Shown piece by piece: positions 8,300 to 17,476 of a stretch of DNA of 64,000 bases; within the stretch, counting starts at the first letter, position 1; every line of letters starts with the position of its first letter. A program made the position numbers and the translations under genes. The DNA is from Halobacillus salinus (lineage in GTDB: Bacteria; Bacillota; Bacilli; Bacillales; Halobacillaceae), in the NCBI RefSeq assembly GCF_004684905.1, contig NZ_SRJC01000001.1, positions 1,054,001 to 1,118,000 of the forward strand, written 5' to 3'. Below the pieces are notes generated by a model. It did not search any database, was not told the origin of the DNA, and was given only the letters and a program-made list of their open reading frames with translations.

Positions 8300-8962
8300 A
8301 TGGGCAATTTAAAAATCGGTACTCCAATCAACTTGAGCATGGATAAGGGAGCAGAGGAAAACGATGATCAGTATCGATGCAAACTTGTCGATTTTCAAGG
8401 AGAGTATATTTACATTGATTATCCCGTGCATTCAAGAACGGGTAAAACCGGCTTTTTCATGGAAGGGGCTCAATTTCAGGCTAGCTTTGTTGGGGAAGAT
8501 CAATCCGTATATTGGTTTGAAACAGAGGTAGTAGCGAGGAAGAAATTGAACATTCCTGTGATTGTTCTTACATTTCCTGGCATTGATAAATTAGTCAGAA
8601 TCCAAAGGAGAAAATATGTAAGGGTAGAAACATCGATTGACATTTCCGTAGAGGGACAACAGGGGACATTTCCTACGGTGACCACAGATATTAGTGGAGG
8701 CGGAGTCGCCATTGTTCAACCAAAAGAGAAGCATCTTAAAGAACAAGAGAAGGTTGGGTTACTGCTTGTGCTGGGTATGAATTCCGGAGAATTTCATTAC
8801 GTCGAAGCAACAGGTACGGTCATTCGAGTTTTTGTGGAAAGGAAAAACCAACCGAATAAGGCTTCCGTTGAATTTGATGATATTTTGGAAAAACACAGAC
8901 AGAAAGTCATTCAGTATTGCTTTGAGCAGCAAATGCATATGCGGAAAAGCCGGCTACAATAG
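8300..8962 (+). CDS. motI: PilZ-domain c-di-GMP receptor (YpfA/MotI family flagellar brake)
   Basis: The 220-residue protein has an N-terminal YcgR-like domain and a C-terminal PilZ domain. The c-di-GMP motifs are visible: RIQRRKYVRVE (RxxxR, about residue 97) and DISGGGVAI (D/NxSxxG, about 132). In B. subtilis the orthologue (YpfA/DgrA/MotI) binds c-di-GMP and slows the flagellar motor by acting on MotA. Position between ypeB and cmk matches. The AAAGGGGGAAG site supports ATG 8300. Both ligand motifs are intact, so c-di-GMP binding is expected. Confidence 0.9.
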   Translation: MGNLKIGTPINLSMDKGAEENDDQYRCKLVDFQGEYIYIDYPVHSRTGKTGFFMEGAQFQASFVGEDQSVYWFETEVVARKKLNIPVIVLTFPGIDKLVRIQRRKYVRVETSIDISVEGQQGTFPTVTTDISGGGVAIVQPKEKHLKEQEKVGLLLVLGMNSGEFHYVEATGTVIRVFVERKNQPNKASVEFDDILEKHRQKVIQYCFEQQMHMRKSRLQ

Positions 8963-9074
8963 AATTTATACATAGATTTTTCCTGAAGGCATATGTTATT
9001 CTTTACAATGATAAAGACTGGTATCGGCAATGCCTTTTACTAGATTTGGAATGGATTATTGGAGGAAGTTTTTT

Positions 9075-9755
9075 ATGAACAGTATGACAATTGCAATTGA
9101 TGGACCAGCGGCTGCTGGGAAGAGTACAGTAGCAAAAATGGTAGCTGAAAAATTATCCTATATTTATGTGGATACAGGAGCTATGTACCGGGCTTTGACC
9201 TGGAAAGCAATCCAGGAGGGTATCGCTCTTGAAGATGAGGAGAAGCTGGAGACGCTTCTTAAGGAAAGAGATTTGAAATTAGTGCAATCAGAGAAAGGGC
9301 AGCTTGTCATGTTGGATGGACAAGACGTCTCGGAAGCAATTCGGACTGACGAAGTAACAAACCAGGTATCGATTGTCGCGAAACATCAAAAGGTGCGAGT
9401 GGAGATGGTTAAGCGTCAGCAGGAACTCGTTAAAGAACAAGGTGTGGTAATGGATGGTCGCGATATCGGCACTCATGTATTACCGGATGCAGAAGTCAAG
9501 ATTTTCATGATTGCATCAGTAGAGGAGCGCGCTGAGCGTCGTTACAAAGAAAATGTAGAAAAAGGATTCGACGCAGATTTAGAGAAGTTGAAAGAGGAAA
9601 TCAGAAAACGTGATGAGATTGACTCGAACCGGTCAGTATCACCACTTGTTAAAGCGGATGATGCCATTGAACTTGACACAACTTCCTTAACAATCGACCA
9701 AGTAGTGGAAAAGATAATCGGAGTTGTCCGAAAGGCAGAGGAGAAGGGGGTATAA
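9075..9755 (+). CDS. cmk: Cytidylate kinase
   Basis: Phosphorylates CMP and dCMP with ATP. The P-loop is [14 protein letters not shown] near the N-terminus. [12 protein letters not shown] and [22 protein letters not shown] are the typical CMP-binding and core segments. The frame is open from 9030, but ATG 9075 has GGAGGA at 9061-9066 and gives 226 residues, the normal length. Three bases separate it from plsC, and ypfD follows, so this is the conserved cmk-plsC-ypfD group. Confidence 0.96.
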   Translation: MNSMTIAIDGPAAAGKSTVAKMVAEKLSYIYVDTGAMYRALTWKAIQEGIALEDEEKLETLLKERDLKLVQSEKGQLVMLDGQDVSEAIRTDEVTNQVSIVAKHQKVRVEMVKRQQELVKEQGVVMDGRDIGTHVLPDAEVKIFMIASVEERAERRYKENVEKGFDADLEKLKEEIRKRDEIDSNRSVSPLVKADDAIELDTTSLTIDQVVEKIIGVVRKAEEKGV

Positions 9756-9758
9756 TAA

Positions 9759-10340
9759 ATGAGTTTGTATAAACTGGGGAAATGGATTTGTACCATACTA
9801 TTTTACCCTTTATACAGGATTAACGTAATCGGCAAAGAGAACATCCCGAAAAAAGGGCCGGTCATCATTTGCTCGAACCATATCTCTAACTTAGACCCTC
9901 CCATTGTAGGAATTACGAGCAGCCGGAATATTTATTTCATGGCGAAAGAAGAGTTGTTTAAGAACCCGGTAATTGGGGGAATATTGAAAAGAGTTCATGC
10001 TTTTCCTATTAAAAGGGGCATGCGTGACCGTAATGCTTTGCGACAGGGATTAGGCGTTTTGAAAGATAACCACGCACTTGGTCTTTTCCCGGAAGGTACG
10101 AGGCAGAAAAGCGGTGAAATTGGAAAAGGGCTTGCAGGTGCAGGGTTCTTTGCACTCCGCTCAAACGCCTATATTGTACCTTGCGCCATTATTGGTCCTT
10201 ATGAGAAGTGGAGACCTCTTAAAGTTGTTTATGGTGAACCGATTGATATGACTACGTATCGTCAGGAAAAAGCTTCTGCACAAGTAGTCACCGATCGGAT
10301 TATGGAAGAAATCAGACAATTGCATAAAATTCATCAATAA
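9759..10340 (+). CDS. plsC: 1-acyl-sn-glycerol-3-phosphate acyltransferase
   Basis: Membrane-associated acyltransferase of phospholipid synthesis that converts lysophosphatidate to phosphatidate. The catalytic HxxxxD motif is NHISNLDPP (around residue 47). The glycerol-phosphate binding motif is FPEGTRQKSG (around 111). A hydrophobic N-terminus (WICTILFYPLYRI) probably anchors it. GAGAAGGGGG supplies the ribosome site, with a 3-bp gap from cmk, so translation is likely coupled. Its 193 residues are normal for the short bacillar enzymes. Confidence 0.93.
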   Translation: MSLYKLGKWICTILFYPLYRINVIGKENIPKKGPVIICSNHISNLDPPIVGITSSRNIYFMAKEELFKNPVIGGILKRVHAFPIKRGMRDRNALRQGLGVLKDNHALGLFPEGTRQKSGEIGKGLAGAGFFALRSNAYIVPCAIIGPYEKWRPLKVVYGEPIDMTTYRQEKASAQVVTDRIMEEIRQLHKIHQ

Positions 10341-10441
10341 ACAGAGGTAATCACTTGACAAACAGCTCTAAATATTAGAAGTTAGACAAAAGGGCATTTC
10401 TGTATTTCGGTTGTGTCGGAATTTGAAGGAGGTAGCTTGGT

Positions 10442-11584
10442 ATGGATGAAATGAATCAAGAAGTATCAGGAATGAAAGAATTCTCTGCAGGGGACATTGT
10501 GACTGGTAAAGTAGTCAAAATCGAAGATAAACAGGTCCTCGTAGATGTTGGATATAAAGTTGAGGGGATTGTCCCTATTAGTGAACTATCCAGCCTTCAT
10601 GTTGAAAAAGCATCTGATGCTGTAAGTGAAGGAGACGAGCTGACCCTGCAAGTGAAGAAAGTCGAAGATGATGAAATTGTACTTTCTAAACGTGCTGTCG
10701 ACGCTGACAAAGCGTGGGAAGATCTAGAACAAAAGTTTGAAAGTGGCGAAACGTTCGAAGCAGAAGTGAAGGACGTAGTCAAAGGTGGACTTGTTGTAGA
10801 TATCGGCCTACGTGGTTTCATTCCAGCCTCTCTTGTAGAGACTTATTATGTTGAAGATTTCGAAGATTACAAAGGTAAGAGTCTTACACTTAAAGTCGTT
10901 GAATTGGATCGTGAGCAAAATCGCGTCATTCTCTCTCATCGTGCTGTAGTGGAAGAAGAAGAGTCTGCGAAGAAATACGATGTTCTTCAGTCCCTTGAAG
11001 AAGGTCAAGTAATCGAAGGAACAGTTCAACGTCTTACAGACTTCGGCGCATTCGTAAATCTCGGAGGTATTGACGGTCTCGTACATATCTCCCAGTTATC
11101 TCACCAACACGTGGAAAAAGCATCAGATGTGGTCGAGGAAGGTCAGAAAGTGAAAGTGAAAGTGCTTTCTGTAGATCGTGACAATGAAAGAATTTCCCTT
11201 TCTTTGAAAGCGACTCAACCTGGACCATGGCATGACATCAAGAATAAAGTTCACGCAGGAGAAACTTTAGAAGGAACAGTGCGCCGCTTAGTTAGCTTTG
11301 GTGCGTTTGTTGAGGTTCTTCCTGGAGTGGAAGGTCTTGTCCACATTTCACAAATTTCAAACCGCCACATCGGTACACCTGATGAGGTTCTTGAAGAAGG
11401 ACAACAAGTTGAAGTGAAAGTATTAGATGTAGATGAAGATGCTAAACGTCTATCTCTAAGCATGAAAGAACTTCAGCAAGACGAACAGCGTCAGGAAATT
11501 GAGCAATACGAGAAAGAAGAAGATAATTCAGGATTCTCCCTTAGCGATATGATCGGGGATAAGCTGGACAAATATAAAAAATAA
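10442..11584 (+). CDS. ypfD: S1 RNA-binding protein YpfD (ribosomal protein S1 homologue)
   Basis: The 380 residues contain four S1 (OB-fold) repeats at roughly 15-85, 100-170, 188-256 and 273-343. Each has the GxVxxxxxFGAFV / GLVHISQLS-type core; the first two are more divergent ([29 protein letters not shown]). The C-terminus is acidic. Family knowledge: the Bacillus homologue is not essential and lacks the six repeats of E. coli S1. A near-perfect GAAGGAGG precedes ATG 10442. Position after cmk-plsC is standard. Confidence 0.93.
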   Translation: MDEMNQEVSGMKEFSAGDIVTGKVVKIEDKQVLVDVGYKVEGIVPISELSSLHVEKASDAVSEGDELTLQVKKVEDDEIVLSKRAVDADKAWEDLEQKFESGETFEAEVKDVVKGGLVVDIGLRGFIPASLVETYYVEDFEDYKGKSLTLKVVELDREQNRVILSHRAVVEEEESAKKYDVLQSLEEGQVIEGTVQRLTDFGAFVNLGGIDGLVHISQLSHQHVEKASDVVEEGQKVKVKVLSVDRDNERISLSLKATQPGPWHDIKNKVHAGETLEGTVRRLVSFGAFVEVLPGVEGLVHISQISNRHIGTPDEVLEEGQQVEVKVLDVDEDAKRLSLSMKELQQDEQRQEIEQYEKEEDNSGFSLSDMIGDKLDKYKK

Positions 11585-11601
11585 TAAAGATGGTGAAGGG
11601 T

Positions 11602-12627
11602 ATGTCGAGATCCGAGAGGAAGATTGACCATATCCGCCATGCGCTTGGTCATGAGCGTGACGTTCACAATCACTTCGATGATGTAACGATCGTTCACCAA
11701 AGTCTGGCTCGACTAGACTATCAAGCATTGAATATTAACACTCAAGTAGGGGAACTTTCATTAAGTTCCCCTCTTTTTGTTAATGCTATGACTGGTGGTG
11801 GCGGTGAGAAAACAGAGGAGATTAACCGAAACCTGGCGATTGCAGCTAGCCAAACCGGTATTGGAATGGCAGTGGGCTCCCAAATGTCAGCGCTTAAAAA
11901 CCCAGAGGAACGAAAGACTTATGAAATTGTCAGGAAAATGAATCCCGATGGAGTTGTATTTGCCAATGTAGGAAGTGAAGCAACAGCTGATCTAGCGAAA
12001 GAAGCCGTTGATATGTTGGAGGCAAACGCCTTGCAAATTCATGTCAACACGCTACAGGAGTTGATTATGCCAGAGGGTGATCGGGATTTTTCCAATCGAT
12101 TGAAGCAAATCGAACAAATCAGAGAAACCATGGATGTGCCGGTGATTGTAAAAGAAGTTGGGTATGGCATGTCTAGGGAGACTATAAAGGTCTTAGCTGA
12201 ATTAGGGATTTCATATGTTGATGTAGGAGGTAGAGGAGGTACCAATTTTTCAAAAGTGGAAAACCTTCGTAGAGAAAAACCTCTGTCATCTTTTAATAAT
12301 TGGGGTATCCCTACTCCTATATCCATCTTAGAATCCCTCCAACATGACAAGGTCCATGTCATCGGCTCAGGTGGCATTAGACACGGTTTAGATGGCGTGA
12401 AAGCTCTCGCACTCGGGGCGGAAGCATTCGGGATGGCCGGTGCGTTATTAAAAGTTCTAGTAGAAGAGGGTATAGAAGTATTAGTGGAAGAAATAGAGCA
12501 TATTCATAGGGAAATTAAAGTTGCTATGATGCTTATGAATATTGAAGAAGTGGCACAATTTAAAAACCAACCCTACGTTCTCCATGGTTTAACAAAAGAA
12601 TGGATAGACCAACGAAAAAGCTTATGA
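11602..12627 (+). CDS. fni: Type 2 isopentenyl-diphosphate delta-isomerase
   Basis: FMN- and NADPH-dependent isomerase that interconverts isopentenyl and dimethylallyl diphosphate, feeding the HepS/HepT pathway encoded 10 kb downstream. Signature segments are NAMTGGGG, AVGSQMSAL, HVNTLQELIMPEGDRDF, VIVKEVGYGMS and GGRGGTNFS. ATG 11590 is in frame but lacks a ribosome site; ATG 11602 follows GGTGA and gives MSRSERKIDHI, matching the family start, at 341 residues. The stop codon lies inside the left arm of its own terminator. Confidence 0.94.
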   Translation: MSRSERKIDHIRHALGHERDVHNHFDDVTIVHQSLARLDYQALNINTQVGELSLSSPLFVNAMTGGGGEKTEEINRNLAIAASQTGIGMAVGSQMSALKNPEERKTYEIVRKMNPDGVVFANVGSEATADLAKEAVDMLEANALQIHVNTLQELIMPEGDRDFSNRLKQIEQIRETMDVPVIVKEVGYGMSRETIKVLAELGISYVDVGGRGGTNFSKVENLRREKPLSSFNNWGIPTPISILESLQHDKVHVIGSGGIRHGLDGVKALALGAEAFGMAGALLKVLVEEGIEVLVEEIEHIHREIKVAMMLMNIEEVAQFKNQPYVLHGLTKEWIDQRKSL

Positions 12628-12650
12628 CTGTAGCAGTCGTAAGCTTTTTT
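12615..12650 (+). terminator. Terminator overlapping the fni stop codon
   Basis: The stem of about 16 bp runs from AAAAAGCTTA to TAAGCTTTTTT with loop TAG. The TGA at 12625-12627 is within the left arm. Confidence 0.85.
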
Positions 12651-12709
12651 AATTTGTAAAAGTTTAAAGGAATATTCACTTAGCCATAATAGAAAGGAGG
12701 AGTGAGAAG

Positions 12710-13294
12710 ATGGCACCATTTTATTATTGGCTATCGTGGCTGATCGTTATTATTGCAATATTTTTTATAGAAGGGACTTCGTTAAAGCAGACACTGTTAC
12801 TGTTCGCTGCTGTGGTCATGTGTTTGTATTCATTGAATGCAGAGGAGCCATTACTCCAGTTGATTCACCCAGCCGTGCTTGTGGCATTCGGAGTTCGTTT
12901 TTGGTTGATGAAAACAAAGAAATGGCTGTCGCATGTGTGGCCATTTATTTTCAGCTTAGTCTGTACATCTCTTTATCTCTTTTTAATCGTATCCCCTTTA
13001 TGGATGGAGTTCCCTCTTAAGTCAATAGGTGTGTGTATTTTCTTGTTTGCTATGACTTTCTATCTGGGGAATTTATGCTGTGCTATTGGATTTTGGTTAT
13101 TGTTGAACGGTTTGGGGATACTATGGACCACCATTGTTTTCTGGCAATACGAATTGGGTGCCGTATTAGATTTGAACCAAAAAATGTTGACCGTGCTTCA
13201 AGGGGTGCTGATATTGTTCGTCATTTATGGAGTACTTACGTTGAAGAAGTGGAGTTATCATTACCGGTCTAAGAAAGGGGTTGCCCATGCGTGA
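12710..13294 (+). CDS. yphA: Integral membrane protein YphA
   Basis: The 194 residues are nearly all hydrophobic, with about six predicted membrane helices and a short basic C-terminus (KKWSYHYRSKKG). It matches B. subtilis YphA in size and position. No enzymatic motif is visible. The start has AAAGGAGG at 12693. It overlaps the next gene by four bases, so the two are translationally coupled and probably work together. YphA belongs to the sporulation-associated membrane genes in B. subtilis, which is context rather than something seen here. Confidence 0.8.
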   Translation: MAPFYYWLSWLIVIIAIFFIEGTSLKQTLLLFAAVVMCLYSLNAEEPLLQLIHPAVLVAFGVRFWLMKTKKWLSHVWPFIFSLVCTSLYLFLIVSPLWMEFPLKSIGVCIFLFAMTFYLGNLCCAIGFWLLLNGLGILWTTIVFWQYELGAVLDLNQKMLTVLQGVLILFVIYGVLTLKKWSYHYRSKKGVAHA

Positions 13295-14160
13295 ATGAAT
13301 ATACGTATCCCATACTATTTGGAATAATCGTCGGTACAGCTATTCGAGTATTTATGCTGCGAACAGATTACCGGCAGTACCCAACCTATTTACACGGAAA
13401 GATCATTCATTTGTCTTTAGGTTTCATTGCTGCTTCATTAGGGACTATAGCCATCCCTTCGATTATGGAAAAAGAATTCACTGCTGTAACGTTCTTAACA
13501 TTGGCGGCATCCCAATTCAGGGAAGTGAGAAATATGGAGAGAAATACACTTTCTGAAATGGATTCCTATGAACTTGTTCCAAGAGGTAATACGTACATAG
13601 AAGGCATTGCAGTCGCCTTTGAAAGTAGGAATTACCTTGTGATTTTCACATCATTTATTGTTACTTTATGTTATTTGGCGCTAAATATATGGGTGGCGCT
13701 GGGTGCTACCATTTTGTGTTTTATCGCATGTATGATATTCATGAGTGGCTCTAAACTTTCCGATATTGTAACGGTAGAGCAATCCGATCTTACTTTTGAT
13801 GGGGCGGGACTGTACGTAGATAACATCTATATCATGAACATTGGTTTACCTGAGAGACAAGAAGAGATACTGAAGTACGGCATGGGTTTTATCTTAACTC
13901 CGAAATCCTTCAGTGTCAGGTCGACGATTGCAAACCTCGGACAAAGACAGGCGATTCTGCATGATGTCTCTGTCTCGATGGGGGTTTTCCGAGATTCCGG
14001 AACGCCGGCTCTTGTACCGTTGATCAAACGCGACTTGAATGATGGACGCATTGGGGTATTCATACTTCCTCAACTTCAAGATCCAGCACGTGCGAAGGAA
14101 ATCATTTCAGCGGTTCCTGTCTTAGAGAATGCCATCCAAATGCCATCAAAGAAAAGGTAG
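13291..14160 (+). CDS. yphB: YIEGIA-family membrane protein (YphB/SeaA)
   Basis: The 289-residue protein has about five membrane segments in the N-terminal half and a soluble C-terminal domain. The family-naming hexapeptide YIEGIA is present at about residue 107 (RGNTYIEGIAVAFESRNYL). I recall the B. subtilis counterpart YphB (SeaA) as a spore-envelope assembly factor, but its mechanism is unknown. The GTG start at 13291 overlaps the yphA stop codon; the nearby ATG at 13295 is out of frame. The small gene that follows encodes its reported partner, so this is a compact sporulation membrane module. Confidence 0.85.
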   Translation: MNEYTYPILFGIIVGTAIRVFMLRTDYRQYPTYLHGKIIHLSLGFIAASLGTIAIPSIMEKEFTAVTFLTLAASQFREVRNMERNTLSEMDSYELVPRGNTYIEGIAVAFESRNYLVIFTSFIVTLCYLALNIWVALGATILCFIACMIFMSGSKLSDIVTVEQSDLTFDGAGLYVDNIYIMNIGLPERQEEILKYGMGFILTPKSFSVRSTIANLGQRQAILHDVSVSMGVFRDSGTPALVPLIKRDLNDGRIGVFILPQLQDPARAKEIISAVPVLENAIQMPSKKR

Positions 14161-14172
14161 GAGTGGTTCCTT

Positions 14173-14358
14173 ATGAAAATGGAGAAGGCGATACTAGCAG
14201 CCGTGACAACGAAAACTGATAAAGTAGCAGGTAGTGCTGCGGTGTTTACGTGTGAGACAAAAGAGGAAATGGAAGCCGTAGCAGCTAATTTAGAAGCTAT
14301 TCTAGATGGAATCGCTCACGCACTAAGCGATCACCTCTATATCATTGTCAAGCATTGA
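14173..14358 (+). CDS. Small capping-complex subunit for YIEGIA protein
   Basis: The 61-residue protein (MKMEKAILAAVTTKTDKVAG...) lies 12 bp after the YIEGIA gene. Its size and sequence match the small proteins named 'capping complex subunit for YIEGIA' in bacilli. It reads as a single alpha/beta domain with no membrane segment. GGAG lies about 9 bp before the ATG. The name is recalled from family annotation; the biochemical role is not established. Confidence 0.72.
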   Translation: MKMEKAILAAVTTKTDKVAGSAAVFTCETKEEMEAVAANLEAILDGIAHALSDHLYIIVKH

Positions 14359-14403
14359 TTGTCTATTGTGAATAAATTTGCTAAAATAAGAAAGTTAATA
14401 GCT

Positions 14404-14457
14404 TCTGCTGTTCTATCAGACTTGGCTGTTGTCGATAGGAGAGCAGACTTTTTATTT
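14404..14457 (+). terminator. Probable terminator after the YIEGIA operon
   Basis: TCTGCTGTTCTATC pairs with GATAGGAGAGCAGA with one mismatch and one wobble. The loop is a large 16 bases, followed by CTTTTTATTT. Confidence 0.6.
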
Positions 14458-14536
14458 CTCAGAGCTTTAAATAGCTTTTCACAATGAATGGGACATGAAA
14501 TAATGAAATCAGAATAGAGGAAAGGATGATCCTTTC

Positions 14537-15847
14537 ATGAGAAAATCAGTAGTTGCAATAGTAGGACGACCAAATGTAGGGAAATCAACAATTTTCAACC
14601 GCCTAGTAGGTGAACGTATTTCCATTGTTGAAGATACACCTGGAGTAACAAGAGATAGAATCTACTCTCAGGCCGAATGGCTGACAACAAACTTTAATAT
14701 TATCGACACAGGTGGAATTGAGCTTGGCGATGAACCGCTCCTTGTCCAAATGCGTGCTCAAGCGCAAATCGCTATAGATGAAGCGGATGTCATCGTATTC
14801 ATGGTAAATGGACGTGACGGTATCACTGGAGCGGATGAAGAAGTAGCTAAACTTCTATTTAAGTCTAATAAGCCCGTAGTTTTAGCCGTTAACAAAGTGG
14901 ATAATCCTGAAATGAGAGAGAACATCTATGAGTTCTATTCTCTCGGCTTCGGAGAGCCCTTCCCGATCTCAGGGACACACGGTCTCGGCTTGGGGGATTT
15001 ATTGGATGAGGTTGTGAACCACTTTCCGGAACTTGATCAACAAGAAGTGGACGATGAGACGATTCGCTTCAGCTTAATTGGCCGACCGAACGTAGGGAAA
15101 TCCTCTCTTGTGAACAGCATTCTTGGACAAGATCGGGTCATTGCAAGCGATATTCCGGGGACAACTAGGGACGCGATTGATACCCCTCTTAAAAGAGATG
15201 ACCAGGACTTCGTAATCATTGATACAGCTGGAATGCGTAAACGAGGCAAGGTTTACGAGTCAACCGAACGATATAGTATTATGAGAGCGCTGAAAGCGAT
15301 CGAGCGTTCCGATGTAGTACTGACGCTCATTGATGCTGAAACAGGTATTCAGGAGCAAGATAAGAAAATAGCTGGTTACGCTCATGAGGCTGGTAAAGCG
15401 GTCATCATCGTAGTCAACAAATGGGACACGATGAAAATTGAAGAAAAAACAATGAAAGAATTCGAGGACAAAGTCCGTGACCAGTTCCGGTTCTTGGACT
15501 ATGCTCCTATCGTGTTTCTTTCTGCTAAAACGAAGAAGCGTATTCAAACCTTGCTTCCAAAAGTCGTAGAAGCTAGTGAAAATCATGCTAGAAGAGTACA
15601 GACCAATGTGTTGAACGAAGTGATCATGGATGCACTTGCTATGAACCCTACTCCTTCAATCAAGGGTCAGAAGTTAAAAATCTTCTACGCTGCACAGGTT
15701 TCAGTGAAGCCACCGACATTCGTTGTCTTTGTGAATGAACCAGAACTAATGCACTTCACGTATGAAAGATTCTTAGAAAACCGAATCCGGGAAGCTTTCG
15801 GGTTTGAGGGAACACCTATCAAGATTTATGCAAGACGCCGAACTTAA
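14537..15847 (+). CDS. der: Ribosome biogenesis GTPase Der (EngA)
   Basis: Double-Era-like GTPase needed for 50S subunit assembly. Two complete G domains are visible: [12 protein letters not shown] (about residue 9) with NKVD, and [12 protein letters not shown] (about 181) with DTAGMRKRG and NKWD. A C-terminal KH-like domain binds RNA ([30 protein letters not shown]). At 436 residues it is full length. An AGAGGAAAGGAT ribosome site lies upstream. gpsA follows 23 bp later, the conserved der-gpsA pair. Confidence 0.97.
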   Translation: MRKSVVAIVGRPNVGKSTIFNRLVGERISIVEDTPGVTRDRIYSQAEWLTTNFNIIDTGGIELGDEPLLVQMRAQAQIAIDEADVIVFMVNGRDGITGADEEVAKLLFKSNKPVVLAVNKVDNPEMRENIYEFYSLGFGEPFPISGTHGLGLGDLLDEVVNHFPELDQQEVDDETIRFSLIGRPNVGKSSLVNSILGQDRVIASDIPGTTRDAIDTPLKRDDQDFVIIDTAGMRKRGKVYESTERYSIMRALKAIERSDVVLTLIDAETGIQEQDKKIAGYAHEAGKAVIIVVNKWDTMKIEEKTMKEFEDKVRDQFRFLDYAPIVFLSAKTKKRIQTLLPKVVEASENHARRVQTNVLNEVIMDALAMNPTPSIKGQKLKIFYAAQVSVKPPTFVVFVNEPELMHFTYERFLENRIREAFGFEGTPIKIYARRRT

Positions 15848-15870
15848 TCGATGGAAAGGAGACGATCTAG

Positions 15871-16911
15871 ATGGAAGCAGTTGCTGTATTAGGAGCAGGA
15901 AGCTGGGGGACAGCTCTTTCCATTGTTCTAGCAGACAATGGGTATGACGTTCGTCTTTGGACCCACCGATCTTCTTTAGCGGACGAAATCAATAACAAAC
16001 GAACGAACGAAAAATACCTCTCAGGAATCACGATCCCTGAGAATATCCAGGCGGAAACAGACCTTGAAAGCGTAGTAAAAGATGTTCGTCACGTAGTTCT
16101 TGTAGTGCCGACGAAAGCTATTAGAGAGGTATGTCACGAGCTGAATGGTGTATTAGATCAGACTGTAACGATCACGCACGCCGCAAAAGGCATAGAACCA
16201 GAGACTTATAAACGTGTTTCTGAAATGATTCGAGAAGAATTAAAGGCTGAATTGTATGATGATGTTGTTGTTCTTTCAGGGCCAAGTCATGCTGAAGAAG
16301 TGAGTCTCCGTCAGCCGACTACTGTTACGGTTTCTTCTGAACAGTTAGAAAAAGCTGAAGCAGTACAAGATCTGTTCATCAATCGCCAGTTCAGGGTCTA
16401 TACATCTCCGGATGTAGTTGGTGTTGAACTTGGAGGGGCATTGAAGAACATCATTGCTCTCGGAGCAGGGATTTCGGATGGTCTAGGTTATGGTGACAAT
16501 GCAAAAGCCGCTCTTATTACCAGGGGGCTTGCTGAAATAGCGCGCTTAGGTACATCTATGGGGGCTAACCCTTTAACTTTCTCTGGATTGACAGGAATCG
16601 GAGATTTAATTGTTACATGCACCAGTTCGCACAGTCGGAACTGGAGAGCAGGCTACAAACTCGGCCAAGGCCATAAATTAGAAGATGTCTTGGAGCAAAT
16701 GGGAATGGTTGTCGAAGGTGTCAGAACAACGAAAGCAGCCTATCAGCTTTCCAATACTCAAAATGTCGAGATGCCTATTACGAAAGGCATATACAAGATT
16801 TTATTTGATCAAGAAGATCCAAGAGACGTTGTCGATCAACTTATGACCAGAATTAGAAGGCATGAGATGGAGGATCTGACAAATATCTTGGATGAACAAA
16901 GGAACGACTGA
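15871..16911 (+). CDS. gpsA: NAD(P)-dependent glycerol-3-phosphate dehydrogenase
   Basis: Makes sn-glycerol 3-phosphate from dihydroxyacetone phosphate for phospholipid and teichoic acid synthesis. The N-terminal nucleotide motif is LGAGSWGTAL. GPSHAEEV, the catalytic-lysine region GVELGGALKNIIALGAG and SGLTGIGDLIVTC are all present. The 346 residues are full length. AAAGGAGA precedes ATG 15871. The gene sits in the der-gpsA-spoVIF order seen across bacilli. Confidence 0.96.
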   Translation: MEAVAVLGAGSWGTALSIVLADNGYDVRLWTHRSSLADEINNKRTNEKYLSGITIPENIQAETDLESVVKDVRHVVLVVPTKAIREVCHELNGVLDQTVTITHAAKGIEPETYKRVSEMIREELKAELYDDVVVLSGPSHAEEVSLRQPTTVTVSSEQLEKAEAVQDLFINRQFRVYTSPDVVGVELGGALKNIIALGAGISDGLGYGDNAKAALITRGLAEIARLGTSMGANPLTFSGLTGIGDLIVTCTSSHSRNWRAGYKLGQGHKLEDVLEQMGMVVEGVRTTKAAYQLSNTQNVEMPITKGIYKILFDQEDPRDVVDQLMTRIRRHEMEDLTNILDEQRND

Positions 16912-16938
16912 CACATCTCGAGCCTCGTGCATATACTA
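16911..16938 (+). promoter_or_regulatory. Candidate sigma-K promoter for the spoVIF-like gene
   Basis: AC at 16911 and CATATACTA at 16930-16938 are separated by 17 bp, matching the AC-N16/17-CATANNNTA pattern of mother-cell sigma-K promoters. spoVIF is a sigma-K gene in B. subtilis. Confidence 0.55.
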
Positions 16939-16959
16939 TCCAGAACCCAACGCACGAGG
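16923..16959 (+). repeat. Inverted repeat overlapping the spoVIF-like ribosome binding site
   Basis: CCTCGTGC (16923-16930) and GCACGAGG (16952-16959) are perfect complements. The right arm overlaps the Shine-Dalgarno GAGGAGG (16956-16962). No T-run follows, so it is not a standard terminator. Confidence 0.65.
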
Positions 16960-16972
16960 AGGTCAATGATTC

Positions 16973-17230
16973 ATGAGTGATTTTCAAAAAGGTATATTCG
17001 ATCATCTGAAGAAGAAAGCGAATATCGACGCCGAAGAAGTGTTTCAAGTCGCGAATTCAGTTCAAAGTGCTGACTTCACGGATGAGAAGACCGTACGGAA
17101 GCTGATTCGTCAACTTTCTAAAGTAGCAAACAAACCTGTTTCGAAGCAGAAGGAAGACAGAATGGTGGATGCAATCATTAACCAGAACATGCCGTTAGAC
17201 ATGAACACTCTCGGAAAGTTTTTAAAGTAA
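16973..17230 (+). CDS. spoVIF: Stage VI sporulation protein F-like
   Basis: The 85-residue helical protein resembles SpoVIF (YjcC), a sigma-K-dependent factor for spore coat assembly. Shared features are an N-terminal FDHLKKKANIDAEEVFQVA helix, the segment TDEKTVRKLIRQLSKVANKPVSKQKEDRMVDAI, and the overall length. In B. subtilis the named spoVIF is elsewhere, so this copy after gpsA may be a relative rather than the strict orthologue. The Shine-Dalgarno GAGGAGG is 10 bp from ATG 16973. A sigma-K-like promoter directly upstream supports late mother-cell expression. Confidence 0.7.
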   Translation: MSDFQKGIFDHLKKKANIDAEEVFQVANSVQSADFTDEKTVRKLIRQLSKVANKPVSKQKEDRMVDAIINQNMPLDMNTLGKFLK

Positions 17231-17332
17231 TTCATAAATACTGGGCTCCTGTTGAGGCAGTCCTTTGAAAAAAAGCATAGAATAACTCGCAGCAATCATT
17301 ACACATGAGCTGAACGGGGATTATTTAGTCAG

Positions 17333-17365
17333 CCGGGACATAGAGATATGTTCCGGTTTATTTTT
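17333..17365 (+). terminator. Terminator after the spoVIF-like gene
   Basis: A 10-bp stem CCGGGACATA / TATGTTCCGG (one wobble) with loop GAGA is followed by TTTATTTTT. The 100 bp before it show no gene. Confidence 0.8.
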
Positions 17366-17409
17366 GTGAGAAATCCTCCGACCTGATTCGACCATGATCC
17401 AAGGCTCCT

Positions 17410-17438
17410 TACGCAGTAAGACCGATTTGTGGTATAAT
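17410..17438 (+). promoter_or_regulatory. Extended -10 promoter for yphE-yphF
   Basis: TG-G-TATAAT is a perfect extended -10 (TATAAT at 17433-17438). The -35 region (TACGCA) is poor, as extended -10 promoters allow. Confidence 0.55.
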
Positions 17439-17476
17439 GTCAGGAGTAAATTTGTGGTTGAAGAGGGGGAAAGATG

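Noticed and set aside
10355-10400. A perfect TTGACA at about 10355 before ypfD.
   Set aside because: No acceptable -10 element is found at 16-18 bp spacing.
12662-12691. GTTTA and CATAATA 18 bp apart upstream of yphA, resembling a sigma-F/G promoter.
   Set aside because: The start point would fall inside the yphA ribosome site, leaving no usable leader.
17321-17395. A 24-residue minus-strand reading frame with AAGGAG 8 bp before ATG, between spoVIF and yphE.
   Set aside because: It runs through the strong plus-strand terminator hairpin, has no recognisable product, and probably reflects chance.
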